Source: JAIVJG01 sp964236735 (lineage in GTDB: Bacteria > Acidobacteriota > Blastocatellia > Pyrinomonadales > Pyrinomonadaceae). Taken from it: a stretch of 64,000 bases of DNA. Shown in pieces: positions 34,999 to 44,450 of this stretch. The notes beneath the pieces were generated by a model, which made no database searches, was not told the origin of the DNA, and worked only from the letters and a program-made list of their open reading frames with translations. The translations under genes were made by a program, and so were the position numbers. Within the stretch, counting starts at the first letter, position 1, and every line of letters starts with the position of its first letter. The stretch lies in assembly GCA_964236735.1 (NCBI GenBank), contig CAXSFM010000015.1, positions 37,306-101,305 on the forward strand. Direction: 5' to 3'.

Positions 34999-35772
34999 TC
35001 AATCAATTCCTTCCAGAGGCCATTGCCGATCTACAAATTCGAGGTGAAGGCGTGGAATACCGTCGGCTCCGACGCTGCGCGAGCGGATGGCGGCGAGCAG
35101 CGTCACGCCATGCTCTGCGCTCGTCACGCGCACGAAACGCCCGCGCTCGACTTTGAGCGTCGTCCAGACGGCTGCCCCGCGACGGCTGAGATTCTCCGTC
35201 ACCGTCTGCTCGCTCTCCGCGACTCGATCCTGTTCGTCAAACACTTCGATGAGGACGCTGACCGCCATCTGAAGTCTGGTGTCGGTCGCGCGCGGCAGGC
35301 GTGTCTCTTCCTGCGTGGCTTGTTCGTGAATCACCCACATGTTGTTGTCCGGCGACAGAGACTTGACTTCGTAGCGCGTCGTCGGCTCTTTCAAATAGCT
35401 CGCGGGCGGTCGCTTGCCGATGAATGCCACGCCGACCTCGAAGCGCAAATCGCCCGGAGTCTGCGCTGCCCCGCCGGAGCGCGCCGCGCTGTCGCGAGAC
35501 CGGCTGACGCTTCGCACCAACGCCCACACGCGATACTGATCTTCCGCGTGATCGAAGCAACGCAGAGGTCTCGGCATCGGCATCGTGAGATTCAACAGAC
35601 GACCGTATTCGGTCAGGTGCGCGAGCGCGAGACGCGCGCCGAACGGCGTCACATCGAGGAGGCGCGTGAACTCGACCCACTCGTAAGTCGCCGTCTCGCG
35701 ACATTGCACGCGAACGGGGAGCGCCAGTCTCATGCGCTCGCGCAGCCGTCTCGATTGTCCGTCAAATTCCAT
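34999..35772 (-). CDS. Tandem PilZ-domain protein
   Basis: The product from ATG 35772 has 257 residues; a GTG at 35832 would add 20 basic residues. The first PilZ-like unit has RLRERMRLALPVRV and LLDVTPFGARLALA. The second has TDTRLQMAVSVLIEV and TENLSRRGAAVW. Both keep the R-x-x-x-R and D/N-x-S/T-x-x-G/A layout, with the second N-L-S-R-R-G closest to consensus, so at least one site may bind c-di-GMP. It heads the minus-strand group with plsC and a single-PilZ gene. Confidence 0.65.
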   Translation of the reverse strand: MEFDGQSRRLRERMRLALPVRVQCRETATYEWVEFTRLLDVTPFGARLALAHLTEYGRLLNLTMPMPRPLRCFDHAEDQYRVWALVRSVSRSRDSAARSGGAAQTPGDLRFEVGVAFIGKRPPASYLKEPTTRYEVKSLSPDNNMWVIHEQATQEETRLPRATDTRLQMAVSVLIEVFDEQDRVAESEQTVTENLSRRGAAVWTTLKVERGRFVRVTSAEHGVTLLAAIRSRSVGADGIPRLHLEFVDRQWPLEGID

Positions 35773-36068
35773 AGTGGAAGAGGTTTGCTCCCGCCTCCGT
35801 CGAAGGCCGCCGGAGACCGCCCGCCGAATCACGCTGAGAGACTCGCCAACCGTGTGAAAACCCTTGATTTTACAGCACTTTTATGGCCCGGTGGTGTTTG
35901 TCAGAAAGCCATTTTCAGGCTACAATACGATGTGCTTTCGATGCTTGGTTTGTGACCTTCGGAAAGCGCCTCTCGACTCTCAAATGATCGTTATCTTGTG
36001 ATCTTAAACAGACGGGCGCGCGGCTGGATTCATGCGCGCGGCCAGATTGTACCGGAAAGGTTTATTTG

Positions 36069-38630
36069 ATGGAAACATTAGACCGCAACTACATCAACAT
36101 CGAAGACGAGATGCGCCGCTCGTATCTCGACTATGCGATGAGCGTCATCATCGGTCGCGCGCTGCCAGACGTGCGCGACGGCTTCAAGCCCGTCCACCGC
36201 CGCGTCCTCTGGGCGATGCACGAACTCGGCAACCAGCACAACAAGGCTTACAAAAAAAGCGCGCGTATCGTCGGGGACTGCATCGGCAAATATCACCCGC
36301 ACGGAGACTCTGCGGTGTACGAAACTATCGTCCGCATGGCGCAGGATTTTTCGCTGCGCTACCCGCTCGTTGACGGGCAGGGCAACTTCGGCTCAGTTGA
36401 TGGCGACTCAGCCGCCGCGATGCGCTACACCGAAGCGCGTATGTCGAAGTTGACGACGGAGATTCTCGCGGACATCGAGAAGGAGACCGTCAACTTCAAC
36501 CCGAACTACGACGAATCTTTAAGCGAGCCGGCGGTGATGCCTTCGCGCGTCCCGAACTTGCTCTTGAACGGCTCCGAAGGAATCGCCGTCGGGATGGCGA
36601 CGAAGATTCCGCCGCACAACTTGACGGAGATTATCGAGGCCACCGTCGAACTCATCAAGAAGCCGAAGATGAAAGACGAGGAGCTTTTGAAGATCGTCAC
36701 CGGCCCGGACTTTCCGACCGGCGGTTTCATCTACGGGCGCGAAGGAATCCGTTCAGCCTACACGACCGGGCGCGGCTTGATTCAGATGCGGGCGCGCGCC
36801 GGCATTGACCGCATCGGGCGCGGCACGACCGAGCGCGACGCGATCATCATCACGGAGATTCCGTATCAGGTGAACAAAGCGCGTCTCATCGAGCGCATCG
36901 CCGAACTCGTCAACGAAAAGAAAATTGACGGCATCTCCGATTTGCGCGACGAGTCTTCGCGCGACGGAATGCGGATCGTCGTCGAACTCAAACGCGACAG
37001 CGTGCCGCAGATCGTCCTCAACAAGCTCTACAAGCTGACGCCGATGCAGTCCACGTTCGGCGTCATCAATCTCGCCATCGTCAGCGGTCAGCCGCGCGTC
37101 CTCACGCTCCGGCAGATGATCGAGCACTTCATCGAATTCAGGCGAGAAGTCGTGCGCCGCCGCACCGAGTACGACCTTCGCAAGGCACGCGCGCGGGCGC
37201 ATATTCTGGAAGGACTAAACAAAGCGATTGACGCGCTCGACTACATCATCCCGCTGATTCGCAACGCGCGCTCGGTGGATGAAGCGAGGCAGTGGATGAC
37301 GGGCGAGTTCGCGGCCATGACTGAAGTCAAGACGTGGAAGGGCGCGCCGTCCGATCAGACGCTCGCAGGGTTCATCGAGAAACTGCGGAAGGTCATCAAG
37401 CGTCTGGATTTCTCCGAGTTGCAGGCGCAGGCCATTCTTGATTTGCAACTGCGAAGACTTTCCGCGCTCGAACGCCAGAAGATTCTCGACGAGTACGAGG
37501 GCATCATTCGCCACATCGCCGAACTCGAAGACATTCTCGGCAACGAGGCTTCTTTGCGCCGCGTCATCGTGCAGGAACTCGAAGACGTGAAGAAGAATTT
37601 CGGCGACGCGCGCCGCACGCAGATTATTGACGAGGGTGTTGACTTAACCATCGAGGACATGATCGCCGACGAAGATGTGGCGATTACCGTCACCAACAAC
37701 GGTTACATCAAACGCACGCCCGTTACGACTTATCAGAGACAGGGGCGCGGCGGCAAGGGACGCTCCGGCGCTTCAACGGGGAAGAACAGCGATTGGGTCG
37801 AGCACCTTTTCATCGCCACGACGCATTCATACTTGATGATCTTCACGGACGATGGGCAGGTCTTCAAAATCAAGGTGCATGAAATACCGGACGCGCTGCC
37901 GAGCGCGCGCGGCAAGGCTTTCGTCAATCTCGTCAACATTCCTTCGACGAGAAAGATGGCGGGCGTCGTGCCCGTGCGCGAATTCTCCGAAGGCCAGTTC
38001 GTCCTGATGGTCACGCGCAAGGGCGTGATTAAGAAAACGTCGCTCGCCGAGTTTCAGAACATCCGCTCGAATGGCATCAACGCCATCAACGTGGATGAGG
38101 GCGACGAACTGCTCGACGTGGTGCTGACCGACGGCACGAAGCGCATCTTCATCGCCACGCACGACGGCCTCGCCATTCGCTTCGAGGAAGACGACGTGCG
38201 CGCGATGGGACGCGCGGCGCGCGGCGTGCGCGGCATCACGCTCAGGCCGAGCGACTACGTCGTCTCCGTCTGCCCCGTCTCGCCCGAAGACAACGAGCGA
38301 ATGCTGTCAGTCTCCGAGCAGGGTTTCGGCAAGCAGACGAAGATCAGCGATTATCGCCTGCAATCGCGCGGCGGGCGCGGCGTCATCAACATGCGGACGA
38401 CGGAGAAGACGGGCAAAGTCGTCGCCGTCTTCCCTGTCGAAGAAGACTCCGACATTATGATTATCACGCAGCACGGCAAGCTCATCCGCATCGAAGCCGG
38501 CGACATCCGCAAAACCGGACGCAGCGCGCAGGGCGTCCGGCTGATTAAGACCGACGGCGGCGACAAAGTGACGAGCGCGTCTCTGCTCGACCCCGCGACG
38601 CAGGATGCGGAGGTTGAAGTGCCGGCGTAA
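36069..38630 (+). CDS. gyrA: DNA gyrase subunit A
   Basis: The 853-residue subunit breaks and rejoins DNA in the gyrase A2B2 complex. The start is ATG 36069 with GGAAAGG upstream. The catalytic tyrosine is Tyr120 (AAMRYTEARM). The quinolone region reads YHPHGDSAVYETI, with the sensitive-type Ser at position 81 and Glu at 85. The C-terminal beta-pinwheel carries the gyrase-specific box in YQRQGRGGKGRSG, separating it from ParC, and repeats such as GGRGVINMRTTEKTG. The partner gyrB is not in the window. A strong terminator follows. Confidence 0.96.
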   Translation: METLDRNYINIEDEMRRSYLDYAMSVIIGRALPDVRDGFKPVHRRVLWAMHELGNQHNKAYKKSARIVGDCIGKYHPHGDSAVYETIVRMAQDFSLRYPLVDGQGNFGSVDGDSAAAMRYTEARMSKLTTEILADIEKETVNFNPNYDESLSEPAVMPSRVPNLLLNGSEGIAVGMATKIPPHNLTEIIEATVELIKKPKMKDEELLKIVTGPDFPTGGFIYGREGIRSAYTTGRGLIQMRARAGIDRIGRGTTERDAIIITEIPYQVNKARLIERIAELVNEKKIDGISDLRDESSRDGMRIVVELKRDSVPQIVLNKLYKLTPMQSTFGVINLAIVSGQPRVLTLRQMIEHFIEFRREVVRRRTEYDLRKARARAHILEGLNKAIDALDYIIPLIRNARSVDEARQWMTGEFAAMTEVKTWKGAPSDQTLAGFIEKLRKVIKRLDFSELQAQAILDLQLRRLSALERQKILDEYEGIIRHIAELEDILGNEASLRRVIVQELEDVKKNFGDARRTQIIDEGVDLTIEDMIADEDVAITVTNNGYIKRTPVTTYQRQGRGGKGRSGASTGKNSDWVEHLFIATTHSYLMIFTDDGQVFKIKVHEIPDALPSARGKAFVNLVNIPSTRKMAGVVPVREFSEGQFVLMVTRKGVIKKTSLAEFQNIRSNGINAINVDEGDELLDVVLTDGTKRIFIATHDGLAIRFEEDDVRAMGRAARGVRGITLRPSDYVVSVCPVSPEDNERMLSVSEQGFGKQTKISDYRLQSRGGRGVINMRTTEKTGKVVAVFPVEEDSDIMIITQHGKLIRIEAGDIRKTGRSAQGVRLIKTDGGDKVTSASLLDPATQDAEVEVPA

Positions 38631-38651
38631 ATCGTCTGACATGGTTAACCG

Positions 38652-38692
38652 AAAGGGTTGCGCTCGTGTTCAATTCACAAGCGCAACCCTTT
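38652..38692. terminator. Bidirectional terminator between gyrA and the M56 gene
   Basis: AAAGGGTTGCGCT pairs with AGCGCAACCCTTT across a ~15-nt loop, with A- and T-runs on both sides serving the two convergent genes. Confidence 0.85.
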
Positions 38693-38699
38693 ATATAAT

Positions 38700-40775
38700 T
38701 TACTTCTTGCCGCCGTTTGATTTGCTCGCCCACGTCTTCTTCAATTCCGTGTAATACTGCTGCATCGAGGCGGGCAGATAAACCTGCTCGGTGTCTTTGT
38801 ATTCCATGCCCTTCGTCGCCGCCCAGCGCGCGATCCACGAATCGCCGCGCTCGCCCGTGTAGGTGTCGGGCAAACTGTACGCCGCGTCCTTCGTCGCTTG
38901 CTCCATCGTGACGAAAGAGTAACCGCGCCGCTTGAGCATCGCGGCGAGATCGTCGAAGCAATCGGCATTGAGCGCGCCCGACGTGAGCATCAAGACCTGC
39001 GGAATTTCGTGTCCCACTACCTCGCGCGAATATTCTTCGTAAAACTCGAACATGCGTTCCATGTAAGGAATGTAATCGGCGCGGATGCGTTCCATCGCCG
39101 CCGTGTCCTCGCGTCGCAGAGCCTCGATGTAGGCGTGGCTGAAGAGCCAGTCCATGTTGTCAATCGTGACGGGATGAATCTGGTAGCCGCGCCCTCGTAA
39201 AAATTCTTCCGCCGCGCGTTTTTGCTCGCCGTTCGCGCCCGTGTTCAGATACGGGTAACTGAAGTAGCGCAAACTTTGTCCGTGCGCTCGCGCGAGCGGC
39301 GACATAATCTGCTCGCCGCGCAGCACGTCCGACTCGAAATCCGCGAGCGAAGTTCCGTAGAGGCTCGTGTGCTTGTAAGTCTCGTTGCCGAGTTCGTGCC
39401 CCGCGTCGAGCCACTCGCGCAGCAATCCGACGCGCACGTCATCGGGCGTCGCGCTGTCGTCCTTGTACAGCCGCGCCTCGTTGACGAAAGCGACCGCCTG
39501 AATGTGTTCGGACGCGAGCGAGCGCATCAGTTTGCGCGTCTTATTCTGAAGCCGCCCGTCGTCGTAGATATTATTGGCGGGGAAGTTGACGAACGTCACC
39601 GCCACCTGTCGCACGGGCTTGGCGTGCGCGGTCTTTTCGGTGTTGATGGAATTGATGCCGGCAGCATCCGTTGTGACGAGCGCGCGCCCGCCCGCGAGCA
39701 CGCTGCACAGCATGACGGCGAGCACGGCGACGGCGACGAAGGGCGTCGGGTGCGCCTGCGCCGGCGTTTGGGTTTTGACGAGTCTTTGAATTCTTCGCAT
39801 CAGAGAGCCTCCGTTTGCGGCCAACGCGAGCGCGGACGGAGATGAATGTCCGCCGCTGCGTCGCCGCATGGTTTCAAGTTGTGTCAGTGCGCGCGCGTAG
39901 AGCAGCACGTCGCCGGTAGTTGCGACCGCGAGATCGTCACAGGCGTGCTCGCGCTCCGAACGTATGCGGCGCGAGAGCCACCACACCGCTGGGTGATAAA
40001 ACAGCAGCGTCTCCACCGCCGTCTGCAACAAATTGACGAGATAATCGTGGCGGCGTATGTGCGCCAGTTCGTGCGCGAGAATGGCTTCGAGTTGGACGAC
40101 AGAAAGACCCGCGAGCGCCGACGCCGGAATGAGAATCAACGGGCGCAGCCAGCCGACCACCGTCGGCGCTTCGACGAGCGCCGACTCGCACAGACGCAAC
40201 GCGCGAGAGACGCGCATCCGTTTCGAGAGTCGCGCGAGCGATTCACGCCAGCGCGCTTCGAGCGGTCGCGCGCTCCGGCGCAGGCGTCGCAATGCAGCCC
40301 AACCGACGGCGAAGCGGAGCAGCAACAACGTCACGCCGCAAAGCCACGCGACGACCATCCACGGCAACAGCGTCGTCAGTCGCGCGCCCGCACGTTCTTG
40401 CCACGCGACGGAAGAAGAGTCCGGCGATATGGCATCACCTAACTCATCCGGCAACAACGCGCCTTGCTCAGGTTTCAATCTCACGCGCGTCGGAACGCCA
40501 TTCGCCGAACGCGCGCCTGTCAACTCTGCGCTCGCGGCAAGCGTTGACTGCGACGCGCGCAGCACAAAGTATCCGGTCGCCAACGGCATCAACAAGGCAA
40601 GCGCCAGAGCCGCGCATCCGAAGAGATAACGAATGTTGGCGGCGGTCTCTTTCAAGAGCGCGGAGACGGCGGCGTAAATAATCGCCAGCGCGACGATTTG
40701 CCAGAGCGAGTGAACGAGCGCCCAGCCGAGAGCCTGAAAGATCGGCTGCGAAAAATAAATCTCCGGTGATAACAT
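38700..40775 (-). CDS. M56 (BlaR1/MecR1-type) sensor fused to a degenerate polysaccharide deacetylase
   Basis: The protein has 691 residues. Four membrane helices (about 10-40, 48-72, 135-165 and 340-362) carry the M56 zinc protease, with His235-Glu-x-x-His239 (HELAHIRRHD) and a downstream EREHACDDLA. The outer domain (about 375-691) follows the polysaccharide deacetylase layout (VNEARLYKD, EWLDAGHELGNETYKHTSLYG, PVTIDNMDWLF, IPQVLML). The usual T-x-D-D is VTFVNFP and the GNH-x-x-x-H motif is GNETYKH, so metal ligands are missing. It likely binds, rather than cleaves, a wall glycan and signals by cleaving BlaI. It shares one base with blaI. Confidence 0.8.
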   Translation of the reverse strand: MLSPEIYFSQPIFQALGWALVHSLWQIVALAIIYAAVSALLKETAANIRYLFGCAALALALLMPLATGYFVLRASQSTLAASAELTGARSANGVPTRVRLKPEQGALLPDELGDAISPDSSSVAWQERAGARLTTLLPWMVVAWLCGVTLLLLRFAVGWAALRRLRRSARPLEARWRESLARLSKRMRVSRALRLCESALVEAPTVVGWLRPLILIPASALAGLSVVQLEAILAHELAHIRRHDYLVNLLQTAVETLLFYHPAVWWLSRRIRSEREHACDDLAVATTGDVLLYARALTQLETMRRRSGGHSSPSALALAANGGSLMRRIQRLVKTQTPAQAHPTPFVAVAVLAVMLCSVLAGGRALVTTDAAGINSINTEKTAHAKPVRQVAVTFVNFPANNIYDDGRLQNKTRKLMRSLASEHIQAVAFVNEARLYKDDSATPDDVRVGLLREWLDAGHELGNETYKHTSLYGTSLADFESDVLRGEQIMSPLARAHGQSLRYFSYPYLNTGANGEQKRAAEEFLRGRGYQIHPVTIDNMDWLFSHAYIEALRREDTAAMERIRADYIPYMERMFEFYEEYSREVVGHEIPQVLMLTSGALNADCFDDLAAMLKRRGYSFVTMEQATKDAAYSLPDTYTGERGDSWIARWAATKGMEYKDTEQVYLPASMQQYYTELKKTWASKSNGGKK

Positions 40776-41164
40776 CAGCGTTCACCTCTTTCAAGCTCAT
40801 CGAGCATCTTTCTGACTTCCGCCAACTCCTCCGCCGAGGCTTTGTCGTTCGAGAGCGCCTGCATGACGAGCTTCGTCGCCGAGCCGTTGAAGGCGCGTTG
40901 CAGCAAATCACCGACGAGTTGCCGCTGCGTCTGCTCTTCACGCAGACGCGCCTCATAGACGTGCGCCCGGTCGCGCTCGTCCCGCACAACGAGTCCCTTC
41001 TCGGACATGATCTGCATCAGCTTGAGAGCGGTCGTATAACCGATCTGTCTGTTCGCGCCGAGTTCGACAAAAACCTCGCGCACGGTGCTGGGGCCGCGCC
41101 GCCAGAGCACTTTCAGAATCTCCAGTTCGCCGTCCGTCGGTCGCGGCAGTTCGCGTTTGGGCAT
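40775..41164 (-). CDS. blaI: BlaI/MecI-family repressor
   Basis: The 129-residue winged-helix protein has LPRPTDGELEILKVLWRRGP followed by STVREVFVELG, GYTTALKLMQIMSEKGLVVR and a C-terminal dimerisation helix (SAEELAEVRKMLDELERG). It represses its operon until the M56 partner cleaves it. The TGATG junction overlaps the sensor's start codon, so the two are coupled. Two dyads of the right type lie in its own promoter (41205-41220 and 41227-41240). No beta-lactamase gene is adjacent, so the regulon is probably something else. Confidence 0.9.
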   Translation of the reverse strand: MPKRELPRPTDGELEILKVLWRRGPSTVREVFVELGANRQIGYTTALKLMQIMSEKGLVVRDERDRAHVYEARLREEQTQRQLVGDLLQRAFNGSATKLVMQALSNDKASAEELAEVRKMLDELERGER

Positions 41165-41197
41165 CGCTTTTTTTCTCCTGTCATTCGAGCCACCGGT

Positions 41198-41240
41198 AAG
41201 ATACTACGAAGACATTCGTATTGTCAACGAAAATCTTCGT
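41198..41240 (-). promoter_or_regulatory. blaI promoter with two operators
   Basis: On the minus strand TTGACA (41222-41227) and TATCTT (41198-41203) are separated by 18 nt. The spacer holds a perfect 16-bp dyad TACGAA-GACA-TTCGTA (41205-41220). A second dyad ACGAA-AATC-TTCGT (41227-41240) overlaps the -35 side, centred 21 bp away, two helical turns. This layout fits BlaI dimers blocking RNA polymerase. Confidence 0.8.
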
Positions 41241-41310
41241 ACTTACTTTTAACTTTGAGCGCGAATGCAAATTTTGTGCGATTTGATCGGGAAACTGACA
41301 GTTTAAGACT

Positions 41311-41784
41311 TCACCAGCGATGGTAAGCCGGATGGCCGGGACGAACGGCGACGAATGTGCCGCGACAGGTCGCGCAGATTTTTTCGCCGGCGACGAGTTT
41401 CGCCTCGACGATGGCGCGGTCGTCGGTTGATTCGACGACGGTCGCGCTCATCTTGAGCGTCACATCTGTTGGCGTGGGACGGAGCAGTTTAATCGTGTAG
41501 TCAGCCGTGACGGTGCAGGGCGGGCGGTCGAGTTTTGCGCGGCGCATGAGATGCCACGCGGCAGCCCAGTTGGAATGACAGTCGAGAAGCGCGCCGACGA
41601 TACCGCCGTTGAGCATTCCGGGATAGGCTTCATACTGCTCCGACGGCGTCCACTCGGCGACGACTTCCTCGGCGTCGCCTGCGGCGGGGAAGCTGCGAAC
41701 GTGCAGGCCGCGCGGGTTGGCGGGGCCGCAACCGAAGCATGCGCCCTGCGGCGAATAGAGTTCCTGCAAACTTTGTTCGTTCAT
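41311..41784 (-). CDS. PaaI-type thioesterase (hotdog fold)
   Basis: The 157-residue protein has the hotdog signatures CFGCGPANPRGLH near the start and YPGMLNGGIVGALLDCHSNW, where a Gly-Gly pair and Asp line the acyl-CoA site. VTADYTIKLLRPTP and GEKICATCRGTFVAV are the usual strands. It probably hydrolyses acyl-CoA esters, substrate unknown. Start is ATG 41784 with GGGAG upstream; a TTG at 41808 would overlap the neighbouring gene. It lies just downstream of the DUF3352 gene in the same direction. Confidence 0.85.
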   Translation of the reverse strand: MNEQSLQELYSPQGACFGCGPANPRGLHVRSFPAAGDAEEVVAEWTPSEQYEAYPGMLNGGIVGALLDCHSNWAAAWHLMRRAKLDRPPCTVTADYTIKLLRPTPTDVTLKMSATVVESTDDRAIVEAKLVAGEKICATCRGTFVAVRPGHPAYHRW

Positions 41785-41804
41785 CTTTGCTCCCGGTAAA
41801 AATT

Positions 41805-44450
41805 TCAATCAACCGGCGGATCGTTGATGCCCGCGGGTTGTCCTTTGTGATTGGCGGCGCGGATGATGCCGGTCTCGTCTATGAAGAAAGAGCGGCGTCC
41901 CGTCTTGCCGTACTCTTTCGGCGTGGCCGTCATTTCGTACTTGTCGCCGGAGGCGTTGAGCACGAACTTGTACTGCTGTTGCGACATGAAATCTTTCTCG
42001 ATGAGCTTGGCGGCCTGTAGCTCTTCGAGCGTGCCGAACTTCCCTTCTCCTTTGGTGGTTTTGAAAGTCTCTTCGGCGGTGCGGAGGCGCGTCATGGCGT
42101 AAAGCGTCATTATCTCGCCGCTCTGTGCGGGCGCATCTTTCATGCCGACGTAAATCCCTGCGGCGTAAGTTTCGATGAGACTGATGGGCACGCGCAGTTC
42201 GTGGAAGACGGCGGACTCGCCTTCTCCGAGCACGGCGTAGGTGGCGGCCTGCGGCTCGACGTTCAACTTCGAGATGATGGCGAGCAGCACAGGGTCTGTG
42301 ATGTCTTCGGAGCGTTTGTGCAAATCGTCGAGTGTGGTTTTCATCAACGCTTCGGAGACGAACACCTGCGCGAGTTTCTGTCGCGGCTGCCAAGCGGATG
42401 CGTCGCGATAACTCGGACGCGAGACGAGCGTCTGCTGTGAATTGTAAGCGTCTATGACGTGGCGCACGGAAGCGGCGTTTTCGCCTGCGACGAGAAAGTT
42501 ATTGATGAAGGCGAAAGAGCCTTCGCCGAAACTTTGTATCTCGAAGCCATCATGCTTTTCAATCTGCGGCTGCGCGCCGGATGCGCCGAGACCAGCGAGC
42601 GCGAGCGCCTTCGGCAAAATGGCGCGCATCTTTTCCGGGTTGTTGAGCGCGATGATGACAACTGGCCCGGCCTTCGTCGCGCCGTCTTTCGCATCGTTCG
42701 CACGATTGAATCTCGACCCGCCGTTGAAGGTCTGAAGCGGCACGCCGAACGCCACCTCGTTGCCGAGCGAGGGCAGCAAGTCTTCCCTGATCTTGAAGCC
42801 GAGCAGCTTCTCGACGGCCTCGATCTGCTTCTCTGCATCAGGCATCTCGGCCTGTTGCTTGACGGAACTATCGGGCGTTGTCTCCGGCTCTTGCCCGTCA
42901 ATCACTATCGTCGTTTTGTGAGATTGCGCGGCGCGCATCTTCGTCAGCATCGTCTCGTAGATGCGCGTCCAATCGAGCGTCGCGCTGATGAAGATGTCCG
43001 TGTCGGCGGGCGCGACGGTGGCGGCGTCAGGGACGATGGCCGGCCCCGCGACGAGGTTGGGAATGAAGGGGACGACGCTCAGTGGCACGCCCTCTCTGTT
43101 GACCACCAGAGCGCGCACGGCCACCGCATCGCCTTCGAGCGCGACGCCGACGCCGACCGCCTCCGGCGTCTGAAAGTCGCCGTCCCACAGCGCGCCGCCC
43201 ATCATCCTCATCAAGACGGCAGTCGGGTCAACCGCGTCGGGCGGTGTCGTCGTTTGCGCGCTCGCAACGTTCACCTCATCCTTCTTCGGCTCGATGTTGA
43301 CCGGAGCGATTATCTCCACTTCAGGAGTCTCTTCGGGCGAAGGCGTCGCCTGCGCTTCCATTGGATTGCTCTTAGGGTCAGTCGTTTCTTCCGTCGGCGT
43401 TGAAGGCATCGCGGATGCTTGAGGCAGCGTGGAAATTTGAGACGGACTGACGACCGGATCAACAACGGTCTCGTCATTCTCCGGTTGGTTATCTCTCGAC
43501 ACACTCTCTACAGCTTCCGCCTCCACATATCTCAGTCGCATGGCTTGCTCGGAGAGTTTGAAGTCGTAATAGACGAAGACAGGCTCGCTGGCGAAGCGGC
43601 TGCTGACGGACTGGAAGCGCGCATTCTCCGCGAGAAGATTGATCGTGCCGTCGCCCTTGAGTTGCTTGAAAGTGAACGGCTTGTCCGCCGCGAAGAGCCA
43701 GCGACCGGCGCGTCTAAATGCGAGCGGAGGGTTATCGTGTCGTCCGGCAACTTGCCCGGCGGAGTTTCCCGCGCGCGCGCTTTGTCCTTTGCGCGTTGAC
43801 GACGCCCCTGACACTGACGTCACGTTTTTCGTCTCCAGCGTCATGCCCAACGTTTGCGAGATAAAGGCGCGGAGGTTCGGCTCGAACTTCGCCGCGCGCT
43901 CGGCTGACGAGAGTTCGAGCGCGACGAGCGTCTGCGGCAAATTCTTGCGCGCCGCGATGGTCGAGACGACGATGCGCGCCTCGTCCAAATCTTCCGCGTT
44001 CGCCGACAAAAACGCGAAGAGTTCGTTGAACTCCTTCGGCGTCTCGCCCGTCAGACGCAGAGCCGCGAGCGCCGTCTTGACTTCGCCGCTTCGCACGAGC
44101 TGCCCGATCTTCCGCACCTCAACGTGCAGAGCGTAAGCGTCGGCGGAAAGCAGCGACTCGACGGAACGGTCAGCTTCCGCGCGCTCGCCTTGCGTCGTCG
44201 CTGTCGTCGCGCTCGTCGCCGTTGCGTCCGCGCCTGCGGCGTGTGTCGTTGTCGTCGCTGGCGTGTTGACGGGCGCGGCGGAAGAAGTAACCGGCGTGTT
44301 GTGTGCCGGCGCAGAAGCCCTGCCGGATGACGGCGCGGCGTGTCGCGTTCGTCGCCGGTGTCTCTGCGCGGTCGCGAGGATGGGCGAGACGGCGAGCAAC
44401 ATCGCCAGCGCGATGACGACGAGCGGGGAAATTATTTTTTTCGATTTCAT
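41805..44450 (-). CDS. Secreted DUF3352-type protein
   Basis: The protein has 881 residues. A signal peptide (ISPLVVIALAMLLAVSPILA) is followed by Ala/Thr-rich linkers, a helical region (about 95-210), another Pro/Glu/Thr-rich linker (about 330-420), and a C-terminal half with the DUF3352 pattern: APADTDIFISATLDWTRIYE, LLGFKIREDLLPSLGNEVAF, VVIIALNNPEKMRAILPK and FAFINNFLVAGENAASVRHV. The end, GRRSFFIDETGIIRAANHKG, resembles a pilin-like or minor secreted domain. Function is unknown. It starts a two-gene unit with the thioesterase. Confidence 0.75.
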   Translation of the reverse strand: MKSKKIISPLVVIALAMLLAVSPILATAQRHRRRTRHAAPSSGRASAPAHNTPVTSSAAPVNTPATTTTHAAGADATATSATTATTQGERAEADRSVESLLSADAYALHVEVRKIGQLVRSGEVKTALAALRLTGETPKEFNELFAFLSANAEDLDEARIVVSTIAARKNLPQTLVALELSSAERAAKFEPNLRAFISQTLGMTLETKNVTSVSGASSTRKGQSARAGNSAGQVAGRHDNPPLAFRRAGRWLFAADKPFTFKQLKGDGTINLLAENARFQSVSSRFASEPVFVYYDFKLSEQAMRLRYVEAEAVESVSRDNQPENDETVVDPVVSPSQISTLPQASAMPSTPTEETTDPKSNPMEAQATPSPEETPEVEIIAPVNIEPKKDEVNVASAQTTTPPDAVDPTAVLMRMMGGALWDGDFQTPEAVGVGVALEGDAVAVRALVVNREGVPLSVVPFIPNLVAGPAIVPDAATVAPADTDIFISATLDWTRIYETMLTKMRAAQSHKTTIVIDGQEPETTPDSSVKQQAEMPDAEKQIEAVEKLLGFKIREDLLPSLGNEVAFGVPLQTFNGGSRFNRANDAKDGATKAGPVVIIALNNPEKMRAILPKALALAGLGASGAQPQIEKHDGFEIQSFGEGSFAFINNFLVAGENAASVRHVIDAYNSQQTLVSRPSYRDASAWQPRQKLAQVFVSEALMKTTLDDLHKRSEDITDPVLLAIISKLNVEPQAATYAVLGEGESAVFHELRVPISLIETYAAGIYVGMKDAPAQSGEIMTLYAMTRLRTAEETFKTTKGEGKFGTLEELQAAKLIEKDFMSQQQYKFVLNASGDKYEMTATPKEYGKTGRRSFFIDETGIIRAANHKGQPAGINDPPVD

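Noticed and set aside
35023..35955. 310-codon plus-strand frame over the double-PilZ gene
   Set aside because: The minus strand has PilZ motifs; this frame has random composition.
40775..41164. Classical beta-lactam resistance regulators
   Set aside because: No beta-lactamase or penicillin-binding sensor domain is present; the sensor carries a deacetylase-like domain instead.
42459..43403. 314-codon plus-strand frame opposite the DUF3352 gene
   Set aside because: Arg/Asp-rich shadow of the coding strand with no ribosome-binding site or domain.
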